NCBI GenBank assembly: GCA_036788295.1
Contig: DAIQNR010000009.1
Span: 47,584 to 111,583, forward strand
DNA from: JAHQVK01 sp036788295
GTDB lineage: Bacteria; Myxococcota; Kuafuiibacteriia; Kuafuiibacteriales; Kuafuiibacteriaceae
Direction of reading: 5' to 3'
DNA: 64,000 nt
Part shown: one piece after another, positions 43,245 through 51,262 of the stretch
Numbering within the stretch: position 1 is the first letter of the stretch
How the letters are laid out: every line of letters begins with the position of its first letter
Translations under genes and position numbers: made by a program
The notes under the pieces: generated by a model
The model's database searches: none
What the model was told of the DNA's origin: nothing
What the model saw: the letters and a program-made list of their open reading frames with translations, nothing else

Positions 43245-45068
43245 ATGGCAGGAACGACGAACCACACGCGGCTTCTCGCTTGGATCGAGGACATGAAGGC
43301 CCTCTGCAAGCCAGAGTCGGTCTACATCTGCGACGGCAGCCAGGAGGAATACGACCGGCTGACCCAGCTGATGGTGGAGGGCGGCACCTTCACTCGGCTC
43401 AACCCGGCGAAGCGGGAGAACAGCTTCCTCGCCCGGTCGGATCCACGGGACGTGGCCCGGGTCGAAGGCCGAACCTTCATCTGCTCGCTGTCCAAGGGAG
43501 ACGCCGGCCCCACCAACAACTGGATGTCCCCCCCCGAGATGCGCAAGCGCCTCGGCGGGCTGTTCGATGGCTGCATGCGCGGACGCACCATGTACGTCAT
43601 CCCGTTCTCGATGGGGCCGCTCGGCAGCCACATCGCGCAGATCGGCGTCGAGATCAGCGACTCACCGTACGTGGCGGTGAACATGCGAATCATGACCCGC
43701 ATGGGCCAGGGCGCGCTCGACGTGCTCGGCACGGAAGGCATGTATGTCCCTTGCCTGCACTCGGTGGGCAAGCCGCTCGCCCCCGGCGAGAAGGACGTTC
43801 CGTGGCCGTGCAACCCTGAGGACACGGTCATCGCCCACTTCCCGGAGACGAGGGAGATCTGGTCGTTCGGCTCCGGGTACGGCGGCAACGCCCTGCTCGG
43901 CAAGAAGTGCTTCGCCCTGCGCATCGCGAGCGTGATGGCCAGGGACGAGGGCTGGCTCGCCGAGCACATGCTCATCCTCGGGGTGGAGAACCCGCAAGGC
44001 GAGCGGACCTACGTGGCTGCCGCGTTCCCGTCGGCCTGCGGCAAGACCAACTTCGCGATGATGGAGCCGCCCGATGGCTTCAAGGGATGGAAGGTCTTCA
44101 CCGTCGGCGACGACATCGCCTGGATCAAGCCGGGCAAGGACGGAAAGCTGTACGCGATCAACCCGGAGGCGGGGATCTTCGGGGTCGCGCCGGGCACCGG
44201 GATGAAGACCAACCCGGCCGCGATCAAGACCCTCCACGCGAACTGCATCTTCACCAACGTGGGCCTCACCGAGGACGGCGACGTGTGGTGGGAGGGCATG
44301 ACCGAGTCGCCCCCGGCCCGCTGCACCGACTGGAAGGGCAACCCCTGGACCCCGGAGTCCACCACCCCGGCGGCCCACCCGAACGCCCGCTTCACCGCGC
44401 CTGCCTCGCAGATCCCGACGATCGATCCGAAGTGGGAGGACCCGAAGGGAGTCCCGATCGCCGCGTTCCTGTTCGGGGGCCGGATGTCGACGGACATGCC
44501 GCTCGTGTTTCAGGCCTTCAGCTGGAGCCACGGGGTGTACCTAGCCGCGACCATGGGCAGCGAAGCGACCGCGGCTGCCGTCGGGCAGGCGGCGATGCGC
44601 CGTGACCCGATGGCGATGCTCCCCTTCTGCGGCTACAACATGGCCGACTATTGGACCCATTGGCTGAACGTCGGGCGCCGGGTCCACAACCCACCCCGGA
44701 TCTTCCGCGTGAACTGGTTTCGCAAGGACGAAAACGGAAAGTTCATGTGGCCCGGGTTCGGGGACAACATGCGGGTGCTGAAATGGGTGCTCGACCGGGT
44801 CCACGGCCGCGGCTTCGCGGTGGAGAGCCCTCTCGGCTGGATGCCCAGGCACGAGGACCTCTATTGGGAGGGGCTGACCTACGACAAGGACAAGTTCTAC
44901 TCCCTGATGGGCGTGTCCCGAGAGGCCGGACAGGCCGAGGCTCGGGCCCACGAGGACCTGTTCGACAACTTCTTCGACCGCCTTCCGAAGGAGTTCATCT
45001 ACGAGCGCGAGCTGTTCCGCTCCCGGCTCTGGCGTTCGCCGAGCCAGTGGGCGCTCGCCCACGAATAG
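43245..45068 (+). CDS. pckG: Phosphoenolpyruvate carboxykinase (GTP)
   Basis: A 607-residue GTP-dependent PEPCK that converts oxaloacetate to PEP in gluconeogenesis. Diagnostic segments are GRTMYVIPFSMGPLGSHIAQIG, SFGSGYGGNALLGKKCFALRIAS and VAAAFPSACGKTNFAMM (P-loop with reactive Cys near residue 265). GDDIAWIKPGKDGKLYAINPE, FGGRMSTDMPLVFQAFSWSHGV and YNMADYWTHWL follow. The family normally has FGGRRP at the nucleotide loop, whereas here it is FGGRMS, a small deviation. AAGGAG sits 7 nt before ATG 43245. It is monocistronic, with a hairpin after the stop and a palindrome upstream. Confidence 0.97.
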   Translation: MAGTTNHTRLLAWIEDMKALCKPESVYICDGSQEEYDRLTQLMVEGGTFTRLNPAKRENSFLARSDPRDVARVEGRTFICSLSKGDAGPTNNWMSPPEMRKRLGGLFDGCMRGRTMYVIPFSMGPLGSHIAQIGVEISDSPYVAVNMRIMTRMGQGALDVLGTEGMYVPCLHSVGKPLAPGEKDVPWPCNPEDTVIAHFPETREIWSFGSGYGGNALLGKKCFALRIASVMARDEGWLAEHMLILGVENPQGERTYVAAAFPSACGKTNFAMMEPPDGFKGWKVFTVGDDIAWIKPGKDGKLYAINPEAGIFGVAPGTGMKTNPAAIKTLHANCIFTNVGLTEDGDVWWEGMTESPPARCTDWKGNPWTPESTTPAAHPNARFTAPASQIPTIDPKWEDPKGVPIAAFLFGGRMSTDMPLVFQAFSWSHGVYLAATMGSEATAAAVGQAAMRRDPMAMLPFCGYNMADYWTHWLNVGRRVHNPPRIFRVNWFRKDENGKFMWPGFGDNMRVLKWVLDRVHGRGFAVESPLGWMPRHEDLYWEGLTYDKDKFYSLMGVSREAGQAEARAHEDLFDNFFDRLPKEFIYERELFRSRLWRSPSQWALAHE

Positions 45069-45080
45069 AGCTGCCCCGAC

Positions 45081-45109
45081 CGGCGGGCGTACCCACGGGG
45101 CGCCCGCCG
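45081..45109. terminator. Bidirectional hairpin between convergent pckG and FecR genes
   Basis: CGGCGGGCG (45081-45089) pairs with CGCCCGCCG (45101-45109) around an 11-nt loop. The 9-bp GC stem starts 12 bp after the pckG stop and ends 2 bp before the stop of the convergent gene. No strong U-tract is present. Confidence 0.5.
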
Positions 45110-45111
45110 CT

Positions 45112-46533
45112 TCACCTTCGACCGATTCGGTCCAGCCATCGGCCAGCGAGCGAAGAGATGTTGGGGTCCGGGTGCCGCTCGAGGGACTCGAAGCGGCGCC
45201 GGGCCTCCTCCACCCTCCCGAGCCGGTGCTCGATCGCGGCCAGGCGCAGGTCGGCCTCCGCTCTTCTCGGTCCTGCTGGCACGGCATGAAGGGCCTCGGC
45301 CGCCGCGGCGAGCTCCCCGGCCCGCTCGAGCGCCACCGCCTGCCAGTACCGGGCCTCCTCGGCGAGCTCGCCCTCCACCGCCGCGAAGGCCTCCGCCGCC
45401 CGCCGCGAACGGCCGGCGTCGAGCCAGCCCATGGCGGCGGCGAATTGGATCGCCCCCTCCTGCTCGGAGGCGACCGAACGCTCCGCCGGAGCTGGACGCT
45501 CGGGGGCACCGCTCTTCGAGGCCGACGGCCCCGGTTCCCCGAGAGCGCCGGGCTCGAGCGTCGGCGGCTCGACGGGCTCGGCCGGCGAGGCCCCCTCGGC
45601 GGGGGGGATTGGCCGGTCGTCCACGACCGACTCCTCCGCCCTCTTTGCGGCGGGGCGTCGCGGCGGAGCGGATGAACGACGCGGTTCACCGCGCGGGGAT
45701 CGGGCGAGGATCGAGCTGCCGGAGGGGGGTGGGCTCATCGCCTCGGCCGAATCCGACCGTTCGCGCGGGACCTCTGGCGGAGCACCGCCGGGGCGGGACG
45801 AAGCTGCGTCTGGGCTCGGCGCCGGGGGCGAGAACCTCTCCCCAGCCTCGAGCCGGACCGGCGCTTCGCCGGCCCACCTCACCTCCACCACCCCCTCGGT
45901 CACGGCCACTTCGGCGAGGCGCCCCTCCTCGACCTCCACCGAAAACCGGGTCCCCACCACCCGGACCTCGGCGTCGTCGGTGAGGACCCGGAACCGCTGG
46001 CCGGGACCGAGCTTTCGCACGGCCAGCTCGATTCTGCCCCGCCGCAGCCGGACCTCCTCGGCCAGGACCTTCGTCCCGTCGGCGCGCAGGACGTGCTCGT
46101 AGACCGCGTCGGTCGACGCCTCCGTGAGGTTCGCGTGGCGCACCGGGCGGTCGCCGATGACCAGCGCGAGGGCCAATCCGGCGGCGACGGCGAGGCCTCC
46201 CCCCACGGCGAGGCGGTAGCGACGGACGGGCGCTCTTGCCGGGCCGGTGCGCACCGCCCGCAGCAGGGCCCGCTCCGCCCGGAGCAAATCGGCCGCGGTC
46301 TCGGGCGCGAGCGGGGTCTGGGCCAGCTCTCGCAAGGCGGCGAATTCGGACCAATGGGCCCGCGCCTCGGGGTCGAGCGAGTCCGGCGGCGGGCCCCCCT
46401 CCGCTTCGGAGAAGGCGCGGGAGACCGCATCGAAACCGGCCGCTCGCCGGCGAGCCCCAAAGAGCCAGGACCGGCTCGGGCCGGGGGAAAGCGGGAGGGC
46501 CTCGAGCCGATCACGGCGCTTGTTGGGACTCAC
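45112..46533 (-). CDS. FecR-domain anti-sigma-type membrane protein with TPR-like C-terminus
   Basis: A 473-residue protein starting at GTG 46533 (GGAG 5 nt upstream; GTGA overlap with the sigma gene stop). The cytoplasmic N-terminal about 100 residues have SLDPEARAHWSEFAALRELA and could bind the sigma factor. One membrane helix (YRLAVGGGLAVAAGLALALVIG) is near 107-126. A periplasmic FecR domain (about 150-235) has RRGRIELAVRKLGPGQRFRVLTDDAEVRVVGTRFSVEV, the standard FecR core. A disordered Pro/Ser linker follows, then a helical TPR-like end (ARYWQAVALERAGELAAAAEALHAV). It probably controls the ECF sigma factor. No TonB-dependent receptor is adjacent, so the signal is unclear. Confidence 0.85.
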   Translation of the reverse strand: MSPNKRRDRLEALPLSPGPSRSWLFGARRRAAGFDAVSRAFSEAEGGPPPDSLDPEARAHWSEFAALRELAQTPLAPETAADLLRAERALLRAVRTGPARAPVRRYRLAVGGGLAVAAGLALALVIGDRPVRHANLTEASTDAVYEHVLRADGTKVLAEEVRLRRGRIELAVRKLGPGQRFRVLTDDAEVRVVGTRFSVEVEEGRLAEVAVTEGVVEVRWAGEAPVRLEAGERFSPPAPSPDAASSRPGGAPPEVPRERSDSAEAMSPPPSGSSILARSPRGEPRRSSAPPRRPAAKRAEESVVDDRPIPPAEGASPAEPVEPPTLEPGALGEPGPSASKSGAPERPAPAERSVASEQEGAIQFAAAMGWLDAGRSRRAAEAFAAVEGELAEEARYWQAVALERAGELAAAAEALHAVPAGPRRAEADLRLAAIEHRLGRVEEARRRFESLERHPDPNISSLAGRWLDRIGRR

Positions 46534-47183
46534 GGGTTCTCCTTGTCATCGAGGACGGCCCGCAGACGCTGGCGGGCCTCGTGCAGTCGCCTCCACATCG
46601 TCCCCGGGGGCACGCCGAGGGCTCGCGCCGCGTCGGTGCCGCCGAGTTCATCCACCTCGCACAGGACGAAGGCCTCCCGAAGCCGGGCCGGCAGCCGCTC
46701 CACCGCGGCCCACAGCTGGGCCGAACGCTCCGCGCCGAGCACCAACCGCTCTGGCTCGGGAGGGGCGACCACGGGCTCGCGGCCGAGCGCGGCGCGCAGC
46801 AGCCGACGCCGCTGCTCCCCCCGCCGGCGGCTCCGCACCACGTTGGTCGCGATCCCGGACAGCCACGGTCGCACCGGAGATCCGGCCCGGAAGCTCCCGG
46901 CCCGCCGCCAGACCACGAGGAAGACCTCCTGCACGCAGTCATCGACGTCAGCGGCCGAGCCGAGCAGCCGAGCGACGAGGCGCCGCAGGCGGCTTCGGTG
47001 GCGCCGATGCAGCTCGGTCAGCGCTCCGTCGTCGCCTTGGGCCACGGCCAACAGCAGCGCTTCGTCGTCCACCGGTGGTGGCTCGGGGGCGAGCGCAGCG
47101 CGCGGGGGGCCGGCCGAAGCCCGGTCGCGTCCAGCTTCGCTGGTGCGGGCACCGGGGACGACGCCGAGCCGAGGCACGCTCAT
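46530..47183 (-). CDS. ECF-family RNA polymerase sigma factor
   Basis: A 217-residue sigma factor. Region 2 is DDGALTELHRRHRSRLRRLV followed by LGSAADVDDCVQEVFLVVWRR (residues about 45-105), and PVRPWLSGIATNVVRSRRR is region 2.4 and its end. Region 4 is LPARLREAFVLCEVDELGGTDAARALGVPPGTMWRRLHEARQRLR, a helix-turn-helix for the -35 element. The first 40 residues are a non-conserved Pro/Ala lead. The ATG overlaps the stop of the barrel-like gene (ATGA) and the stop overlaps the FecR start (GTGA), so the three are translated as a unit. Confidence 0.93.
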   Translation of the reverse strand: MSVPRLGVVPGARTSEAGRDRASAGPPRAALAPEPPPVDDEALLLAVAQGDDGALTELHRRHRSRLRRLVARLLGSAADVDDCVQEVFLVVWRRAGSFRAGSPVRPWLSGIATNVVRSRRRGEQRRRLLRAALGREPVVAPPEPERLVLGAERSAQLWAAVERLPARLREAFVLCEVDELGGTDAARALGVPPGTMWRRLHEARQRLRAVLDDKENP

Positions 47184-48055
47184 GGGGGCGCCCACGTGAG
47201 CCCGACCGACAGGTGGCCGGAGGTTCGGGGCCAGCCGTCCAGCCGATGGATGTCCGGCTCGGCGAGCCCTTCGGCCCAGCTCGGGACCGTCGCCTCGCCC
47301 CCCACCGGGGTCAGCTCGAGGCCCCCCGCCGCCTCGACGCCGAGCGATGGACCGAGCGCGACGTTGACCCGCAGGCCCACTTGCGTCCGGAGGGCGAGAC
47401 CGGAGCTCCGGCTCCCGTCGGCCACCCACGGGCACTCCCCCCGAGCCGCGCACGATGGCGGGCTCGCCGAGCGTCGAGCGTCGAGCCAAGCGGCCCCCAC
47501 GGCCACCTCTGGGGCCACCGAGACCGGGGGGATCGAGAGCGGCCAGCCCGCGATGAAGAGGAGGTCGGCGGCCCCGCGCTCGACGCCGCCAGAAGCCCAC
47601 GGGGCCGGTCCGAGCCCTCGCAGCCCGAGACCGAGCCCGAGAGCTCCGGCCACCCAATCGACGCGGACCGATGCGCCGATCCCGCCGGCGAGCCCAGCCG
47701 CCACCGCCAGCGCCCACCGGGGGGAGGGCGTGGAGGTCGGCGGAGGCTCGAGCCCTTCGACCCCAGAACGAGCCCACGCATCGATGACCGCCCGGGCGGT
47801 CGATGGGGTCGGGACCAGCGCCGACCGGCCGTCGTCGGCGTCGAGCGCGATGCCGTCGGCGACCACGCTCGCGGTCACCCGAATCGGGCGACAGGTCGTG
47901 GAGGAGGCGCCGGGCGAAGCTTCGGCGCCACCAGGCTCGACGCGGCCGCCGATGCGCTCGGCGAGATCCGGGTCCCCGGCCAAGACGACCGCGTCGGCGC
48001 AAGCCGCAGTGGCCAAGGAGAAGAGCCCCGCCATCATGGCTCCGACTCCAGACAT
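47180..48055 (-). CDS. Predicted exported barrel-like protein of ECF sigma operon
   Basis: A 291-residue protein with a signal peptide (MMAGLFSLATAACADA). The first 90 residues are a small domain with VVLAGDPDLAERIGGRV and TCRPIRVTASVVADGIALDADD. The remainder alternates small hydrophobic and polar residues (ALAVAAGLAGGIGASVRVDWVAGALGLGL, VSVAPEVAVGAAWLDARRS, ALRTQVGLRVNVALGPSLGVEAAGGLEL, SGHLSVGLTW). This suggests 8-10 outer-membrane beta strands. I recognise no family. It overlaps the upstream Cys-rich lipoprotein gene by 22 bp and the sigma gene by ATGA, so it may be part of the sensed or controlled envelope system. Confidence 0.6.
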   Translation of the reverse strand: MSGVGAMMAGLFSLATAACADAVVLAGDPDLAERIGGRVEPGGAEASPGASSTTCRPIRVTASVVADGIALDADDGRSALVPTPSTARAVIDAWARSGVEGLEPPPTSTPSPRWALAVAAGLAGGIGASVRVDWVAGALGLGLGLRGLGPAPWASGGVERGAADLLFIAGWPLSIPPVSVAPEVAVGAAWLDARRSASPPSCAARGECPWVADGSRSSGLALRTQVGLRVNVALGPSLGVEAAGGLELTPVGGEATVPSWAEGLAEPDIHRLDGWPRTSGHLSVGLTWAPP

Positions 48056-48717
48056 CGCCCCCCGGCTTCGGCCCGGGCCAGCACCGAACCGGTGCAGCCG
48101 AGCGGCCGGCAGCTCTGGTTGGCGGCGGCCACGAGCTCCGCGCAACCGGACGCGCATTCGTCCCGTTCCACCCGAATGAACTCGGCGCAGGCAGCGCGAA
48201 CGCACGACAGGTACGCATCGAGCTCCTGGTCGCACGCGGACGGATCGGCGGCGCCGCGCTGGCAGGCGGCGAGCGACCGGGTCACCCCCGCGCATTCATC
48301 CGTCTCTCGGCGCATCCGGCAGGCTGCGACTCGGCGCGCCGCCATCTCGCATGCGGCCTCCCGCTCCTGCCGGCACCCGAGCAGCTCGCGGCGCCGAGCC
48401 TCGCACTCGGGGCCTTCGCCCGAGCACGACCGCACCGCCAGGGTGCCAGCAAAAAACGGAGGTCCGGGATCGCAGACCTGGCCGTCGCCCAGCCACAGCG
48501 GCAGAGCGGGCCCAGTCAGGGTCGCTTCGAACGGCTCCGATACGGGAAGGGGCACTTCGAGCCGCTCGCGGGCCGGCACGACCGAGAACAGCTGGCTTTC
48601 GACCCGGACCTCGAGGACAGCCCCCGACTCGACCGGCGCATCGAGGAGAAACTGGGCCACCCGCACGTCCGGCGGATCGCCGCACCCGAGGGGCAGGAGC
48701 AACGCGGTCCAGCGCAC
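48034..48717 (-). CDS. Cys-rich lipoprotein of ECF sigma operon
   Basis: A 227-residue lipoprotein starting at GTG 48717 with AGGAG 4 nt upstream. The signal is very short (MRWTALLLPLGC, lipobox PLGC). Residues 15-95 look beta-rich (LEVRVESQLFSVV, LEVPLPVSEPFEATL). Residues 95-220 contain 15 or so cysteines at roughly regular spacing in an Arg/Glu/Ala-rich, helical context (CEARRRELLGCRQEREAACEMAARRVAAC...), like a stack of disulphide-linked helical hairpins. The family is not recognised. As first gene of the unit it could be the outer-envelope sensor or the main target. Confidence 0.65.
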   Translation of the reverse strand: MRWTALLLPLGCGDPPDVRVAQFLLDAPVESGAVLEVRVESQLFSVVPARERLEVPLPVSEPFEATLTGPALPLWLGDGQVCDPGPPFFAGTLAVRSCSGEGPECEARRRELLGCRQEREAACEMAARRVAACRMRRETDECAGVTRSLAACQRGAADPSACDQELDAYLSCVRAACAEFIRVERDECASGCAELVAAANQSCRPLGCTGSVLARAEAGGRCLESEP

Positions 48718-48765
48718 GTACTCCTTCTTGCCCGCACTTGGGGAAGCCTTCGAAAAATTCGCAAG

Positions 48766-48863
48766 CGGAGGCGAAGCCGACGGAAGACCGGTCGCGTCCG
48801 CGCGGGGACCGGGAGAATTGAGCGCGCACGGAGGCGAAGCCGACGGAAGACCGGTAGCGTCCG
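48766..48863. repeat. 35-bp direct repeat, two copies at 63-bp period
   Basis: The copies are at 48766-48800 and 48829-48863 and differ at one base (GGTCGCG versus GGTAGCG). Each begins CGGAGGCGAAGCCGACGGAA and is followed by G-rich CGCGGGGACCGG-like sequence. They lie in the spacer between the Cys-rich lipoprotein start and the pgk stop, so they may be promoter/operator repeats of the ECF operon. Confidence 0.8.
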
Positions 48864-48906
48864 GGTCCGCCGGCGCGGGGACCGGAAGAAATCCGCCCCG
48901 ACGACC

Positions 48907-50079
48907 TCAGCCGAGCGCCGCCACTCCGGGGAGGACCTTGCCTTCGATGAGCTCGAGGCTCGCGCCGCCTCCGGTGGAGACGTGGGTGACCCGATCGGCG
49001 AGCCCGCTCTTTTGAAGAGCTGACACCGAATCGCCTCCGCCGACGATGGTGACGGCGGAGGTGTCCGCGACGGCCTGCGCGACCGCAGACGTCCCGGCCG
49101 CGAACGCCGGCCACTCGAACACGCCCATAGGTCCGTTCCAGAACACCGTCTTCGCCCCGGCGATGACCTGCGCGAAGCGTTTTTGGGTTTGAGGACCGAT
49201 GTCGAGCCCCATTTTTCCCTCGGGGATCACGGTCACGACCTCGGGGGTTGCGTTCGCGTCGAACCGATCGGCGACAACGTGGTCGGTGGGCAAGAGCAGC
49301 TCGACGCCTCGGGCCTTGGCCGCGGCGATCACCCGACCGGCGACCTCCTTGGCGTCGGATTCCACCCGGCTCGTCCCCGTGGGCTCGCCTTTGGCCGACA
49401 TCAGGGTGTACGCCATGGCCCCCCCGATGAGCAGGCTCTGGCACCGCTCGACGAGCGAGAAGAGCACGCCGACCTTGTCCGAGACCTTCGCGCCTCCGAC
49501 GATCGCGACGAACGGAGGGGCGGGCTGGCGGAGGATGCCTCCGAGGTGGTCGAGTTCCTTCTTCATCAGGTAGCCCGCCGCTTTCTCTCGGACGTGTCGG
49601 ACCATGCCCTCGGTCGAGGCGTGGGCCCGGTGGGCGGCGCCGAAGGCGTCGTTGACGTAGACGTCCATCCCGTCGGCCAGAGCGCGGGCGAATCCGTCGT
49701 CGTTTTTCTCCTCCTCGGGGTGGAAGCGGAGGTTTTCGAGGAGCAGAACCCCACCGTCGCGGAGGTCGCGAAGGTTGTGCTTCACGCCGTCGCCTACGCA
49801 GTCGTCGGCGAAGGTCACCGGGACCGACAGCAGCTGGGTCAGCCGCTCGGCCACCGGCTCGAGCGAGAAGTCCATGTCCCTCTGACCTTTGGGGCGCCCG
49901 AGATGCGAAGCGAGCACCACCCGAGCCCCGGCAGCGAGCGCGTGCCGAATCGTAGGCAACGCCTCGCGAATGCGGGTGTCGTCGGAAACCTTCCGCTCCT
50001 TCGTCAAAGGGACGTTGAAGTCCACACGAATGAACGTCACCCGACCGGCGAGGTCGAGCTCGTCGATGCTCTTCGGCAT
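48907..50079 (-). CDS. pgk: Phosphoglycerate kinase
   Basis: A 390-residue glycolytic kinase that transfers phosphate from 1,3-bisphosphoglycerate to ADP. It has VTFIRVDFNVPL near residue 14, SHLGRPKGQRD, LENLRFHPEEE, YVNDAFGAAHRAHAST and FVAIVGGAKVSDKVGVL, then KTVFWNGPMGVFEWPAFAAGT and IVGGGDSVSALQKSGL near 350-365. Length is normal. It follows gapA by 13 bp on the same strand, forming a gapA-pgk operon separate from tpiA. Confidence 0.97.
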   Translation of the reverse strand: MPKSIDELDLAGRVTFIRVDFNVPLTKERKVSDDTRIREALPTIRHALAAGARVVLASHLGRPKGQRDMDFSLEPVAERLTQLLSVPVTFADDCVGDGVKHNLRDLRDGGVLLLENLRFHPEEEKNDDGFARALADGMDVYVNDAFGAAHRAHASTEGMVRHVREKAAGYLMKKELDHLGGILRQPAPPFVAIVGGAKVSDKVGVLFSLVERCQSLLIGGAMAYTLMSAKGEPTGTSRVESDAKEVAGRVIAAAKARGVELLLPTDHVVADRFDANATPEVVTVIPEGKMGLDIGPQTQKRFAQVIAGAKTVFWNGPMGVFEWPAFAAGTSAVAQAVADTSAVTIVGGGDSVSALQKSGLADRVTHVSTGGGASLELIEGKVLPGVAALG

Positions 50080-50092
50080 GGCGGCCTCACTC

Positions 50093-51106
50093 TCAGTTCC
50101 GACTCGCCATGTAGCGAGCGAGGTCCACGCAGCGGACCGAATAGCCCCACTCGTTGTCGTACCATGCCACCACCTTGACCATCCTGGCCTCCATCACGTC
50201 GGTGAGATCGAGGTCTACGGTGGCGCTGTGGGGGTTGCCGTTGAAGTCGATCGACACCAGCGGGCGCGAAGTCACCCCGAGGATGCCCTTCAGCGGGCCG
50301 TTGGCGGCGTCGGACAGAGCGGCGTTCACCTGGTCCTTCGTCACCTCTCGGCCGACCACCGCGGTGAGGTCGACCATCGACACGTTCTTGGTCGGGACCC
50401 GAACCGCGAACCCGTTCAGCTTGCCCTTCAGGTTCGGCAGCACCAGGCCCACCGCCTTGGCGGCGCCGGTCGTCGTCGGGATCATCGACTCGAAGGCGGC
50501 GCGGGCCCGGCGGAGGTCGCTGTGGGGCAGGTCGAGGATCCGCTGGTCGTTGGTCACCGAGTGGATGGTCGTCATCAGCCCGTGGTGGATGCCGAACGAC
50601 TCGTCGAGCACCTTCGCGATCGGCGCGAGGCAGTTGGTCGTGCAGGAGGCGTTGCTGACCACGACGTGCTTGGCCGGGTCGAAGTTCTCGTGGTTCACGC
50701 CCACGGCGAAGGTCGCGTCCACGTTGCCCTTGGCCGGGGCGGAGATGATCACCCGCTTCGCGCCGGCGCTCACATGGGCGCGAGCCTTGTCCCCATCGGT
50801 GAACAGGCCGGTGCACTCCATCACGATGTCGACCTTCGATTCGGTCCAGGGGAGCTTTCCTGGGTCCCGCTCGGCGGTGATGCGGATCGGCTTGCCGTTG
50901 ACGACGATGCCCTCGGCGCTCGCCTCGACCGTCCCATCGAAAATACCGTGGACCGAGTCGTACTCGAGCAAATGGGCGAGGGTCGCGGCGTCGGTGAGGT
51001 CGTTGATGGCGACGACCTCGATGTCGTCTGCCCCGCGGCCGGCGATCGCCCGCAGAATGCACCTTCCGATGCGTCCAAACCCGTTGATTGCGATGCGCGT
51101 AGCCAT
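50093..51106 (-). CDS. gap: Glyceraldehyde-3-phosphate dehydrogenase, type I
   Basis: A 337-residue NAD-dependent GAPDH. It has IAINGFGRIGRCILRA (Rossmann loop), IISAPAKGN, VVSNASCTTNCLAPIAKVL with catalytic Cys near residue 152, RAAFESMIPTTTGAAKAVGLVLP, FAVRVPTKNVSMVDL and VVAWYDNEWGYS. ATG 51106 is preceded by AGGGA at 10 nt. The residues after the first strand (GADDIEVVAINDLTD) have Asp at the NAD ribose site, consistent with NAD preference. The 5' leader contains two hairpins (51125-51171). Confidence 0.97.
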   Translation of the reverse strand: MATRIAINGFGRIGRCILRAIAGRGADDIEVVAINDLTDAATLAHLLEYDSVHGIFDGTVEASAEGIVVNGKPIRITAERDPGKLPWTESKVDIVMECTGLFTDGDKARAHVSAGAKRVIISAPAKGNVDATFAVGVNHENFDPAKHVVVSNASCTTNCLAPIAKVLDESFGIHHGLMTTIHSVTNDQRILDLPHSDLRRARAAFESMIPTTTGAAKAVGLVLPNLKGKLNGFAVRVPTKNVSMVDLTAVVGREVTKDQVNAALSDAANGPLKGILGVTSRPLVSIDFNGNPHSATVDLDLTDVMEARMVKVVAWYDNEWGYSVRCVDLARYMASRN

Positions 51107-51124
51107 GGACTTCCCTATCCTTTC

Positions 51125-51178
51125 CCGCTCGCGAAACGAGCGGTCCGCCGTCGAAGGGAACATGCCCTTCGGACCGCC
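51125..51178 (-). promoter_or_regulatory. Paired hairpins in the gap leader
   Basis: CCGCTCG/CGAGCGG (51125-51143, 5-nt loop) and CGAAGGG/CCCTTCG (51152-51171, 6-nt loop). The second can extend through flanking GCGGTCC/GGACCGC with a bulge. Both are 20-70 bp upstream of the gap start and would lie in its 5' untranslated RNA or promoter. Confidence 0.45.
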
Positions 51179-51262
51179 ATGGTCTCCCACCACGGCAGGC
51201 TGAGGTCAACCGCTCCCCCTTGGGCCTTCCCTTCCCGGCCCGCGAGCGCTAGACCCCCGTCC

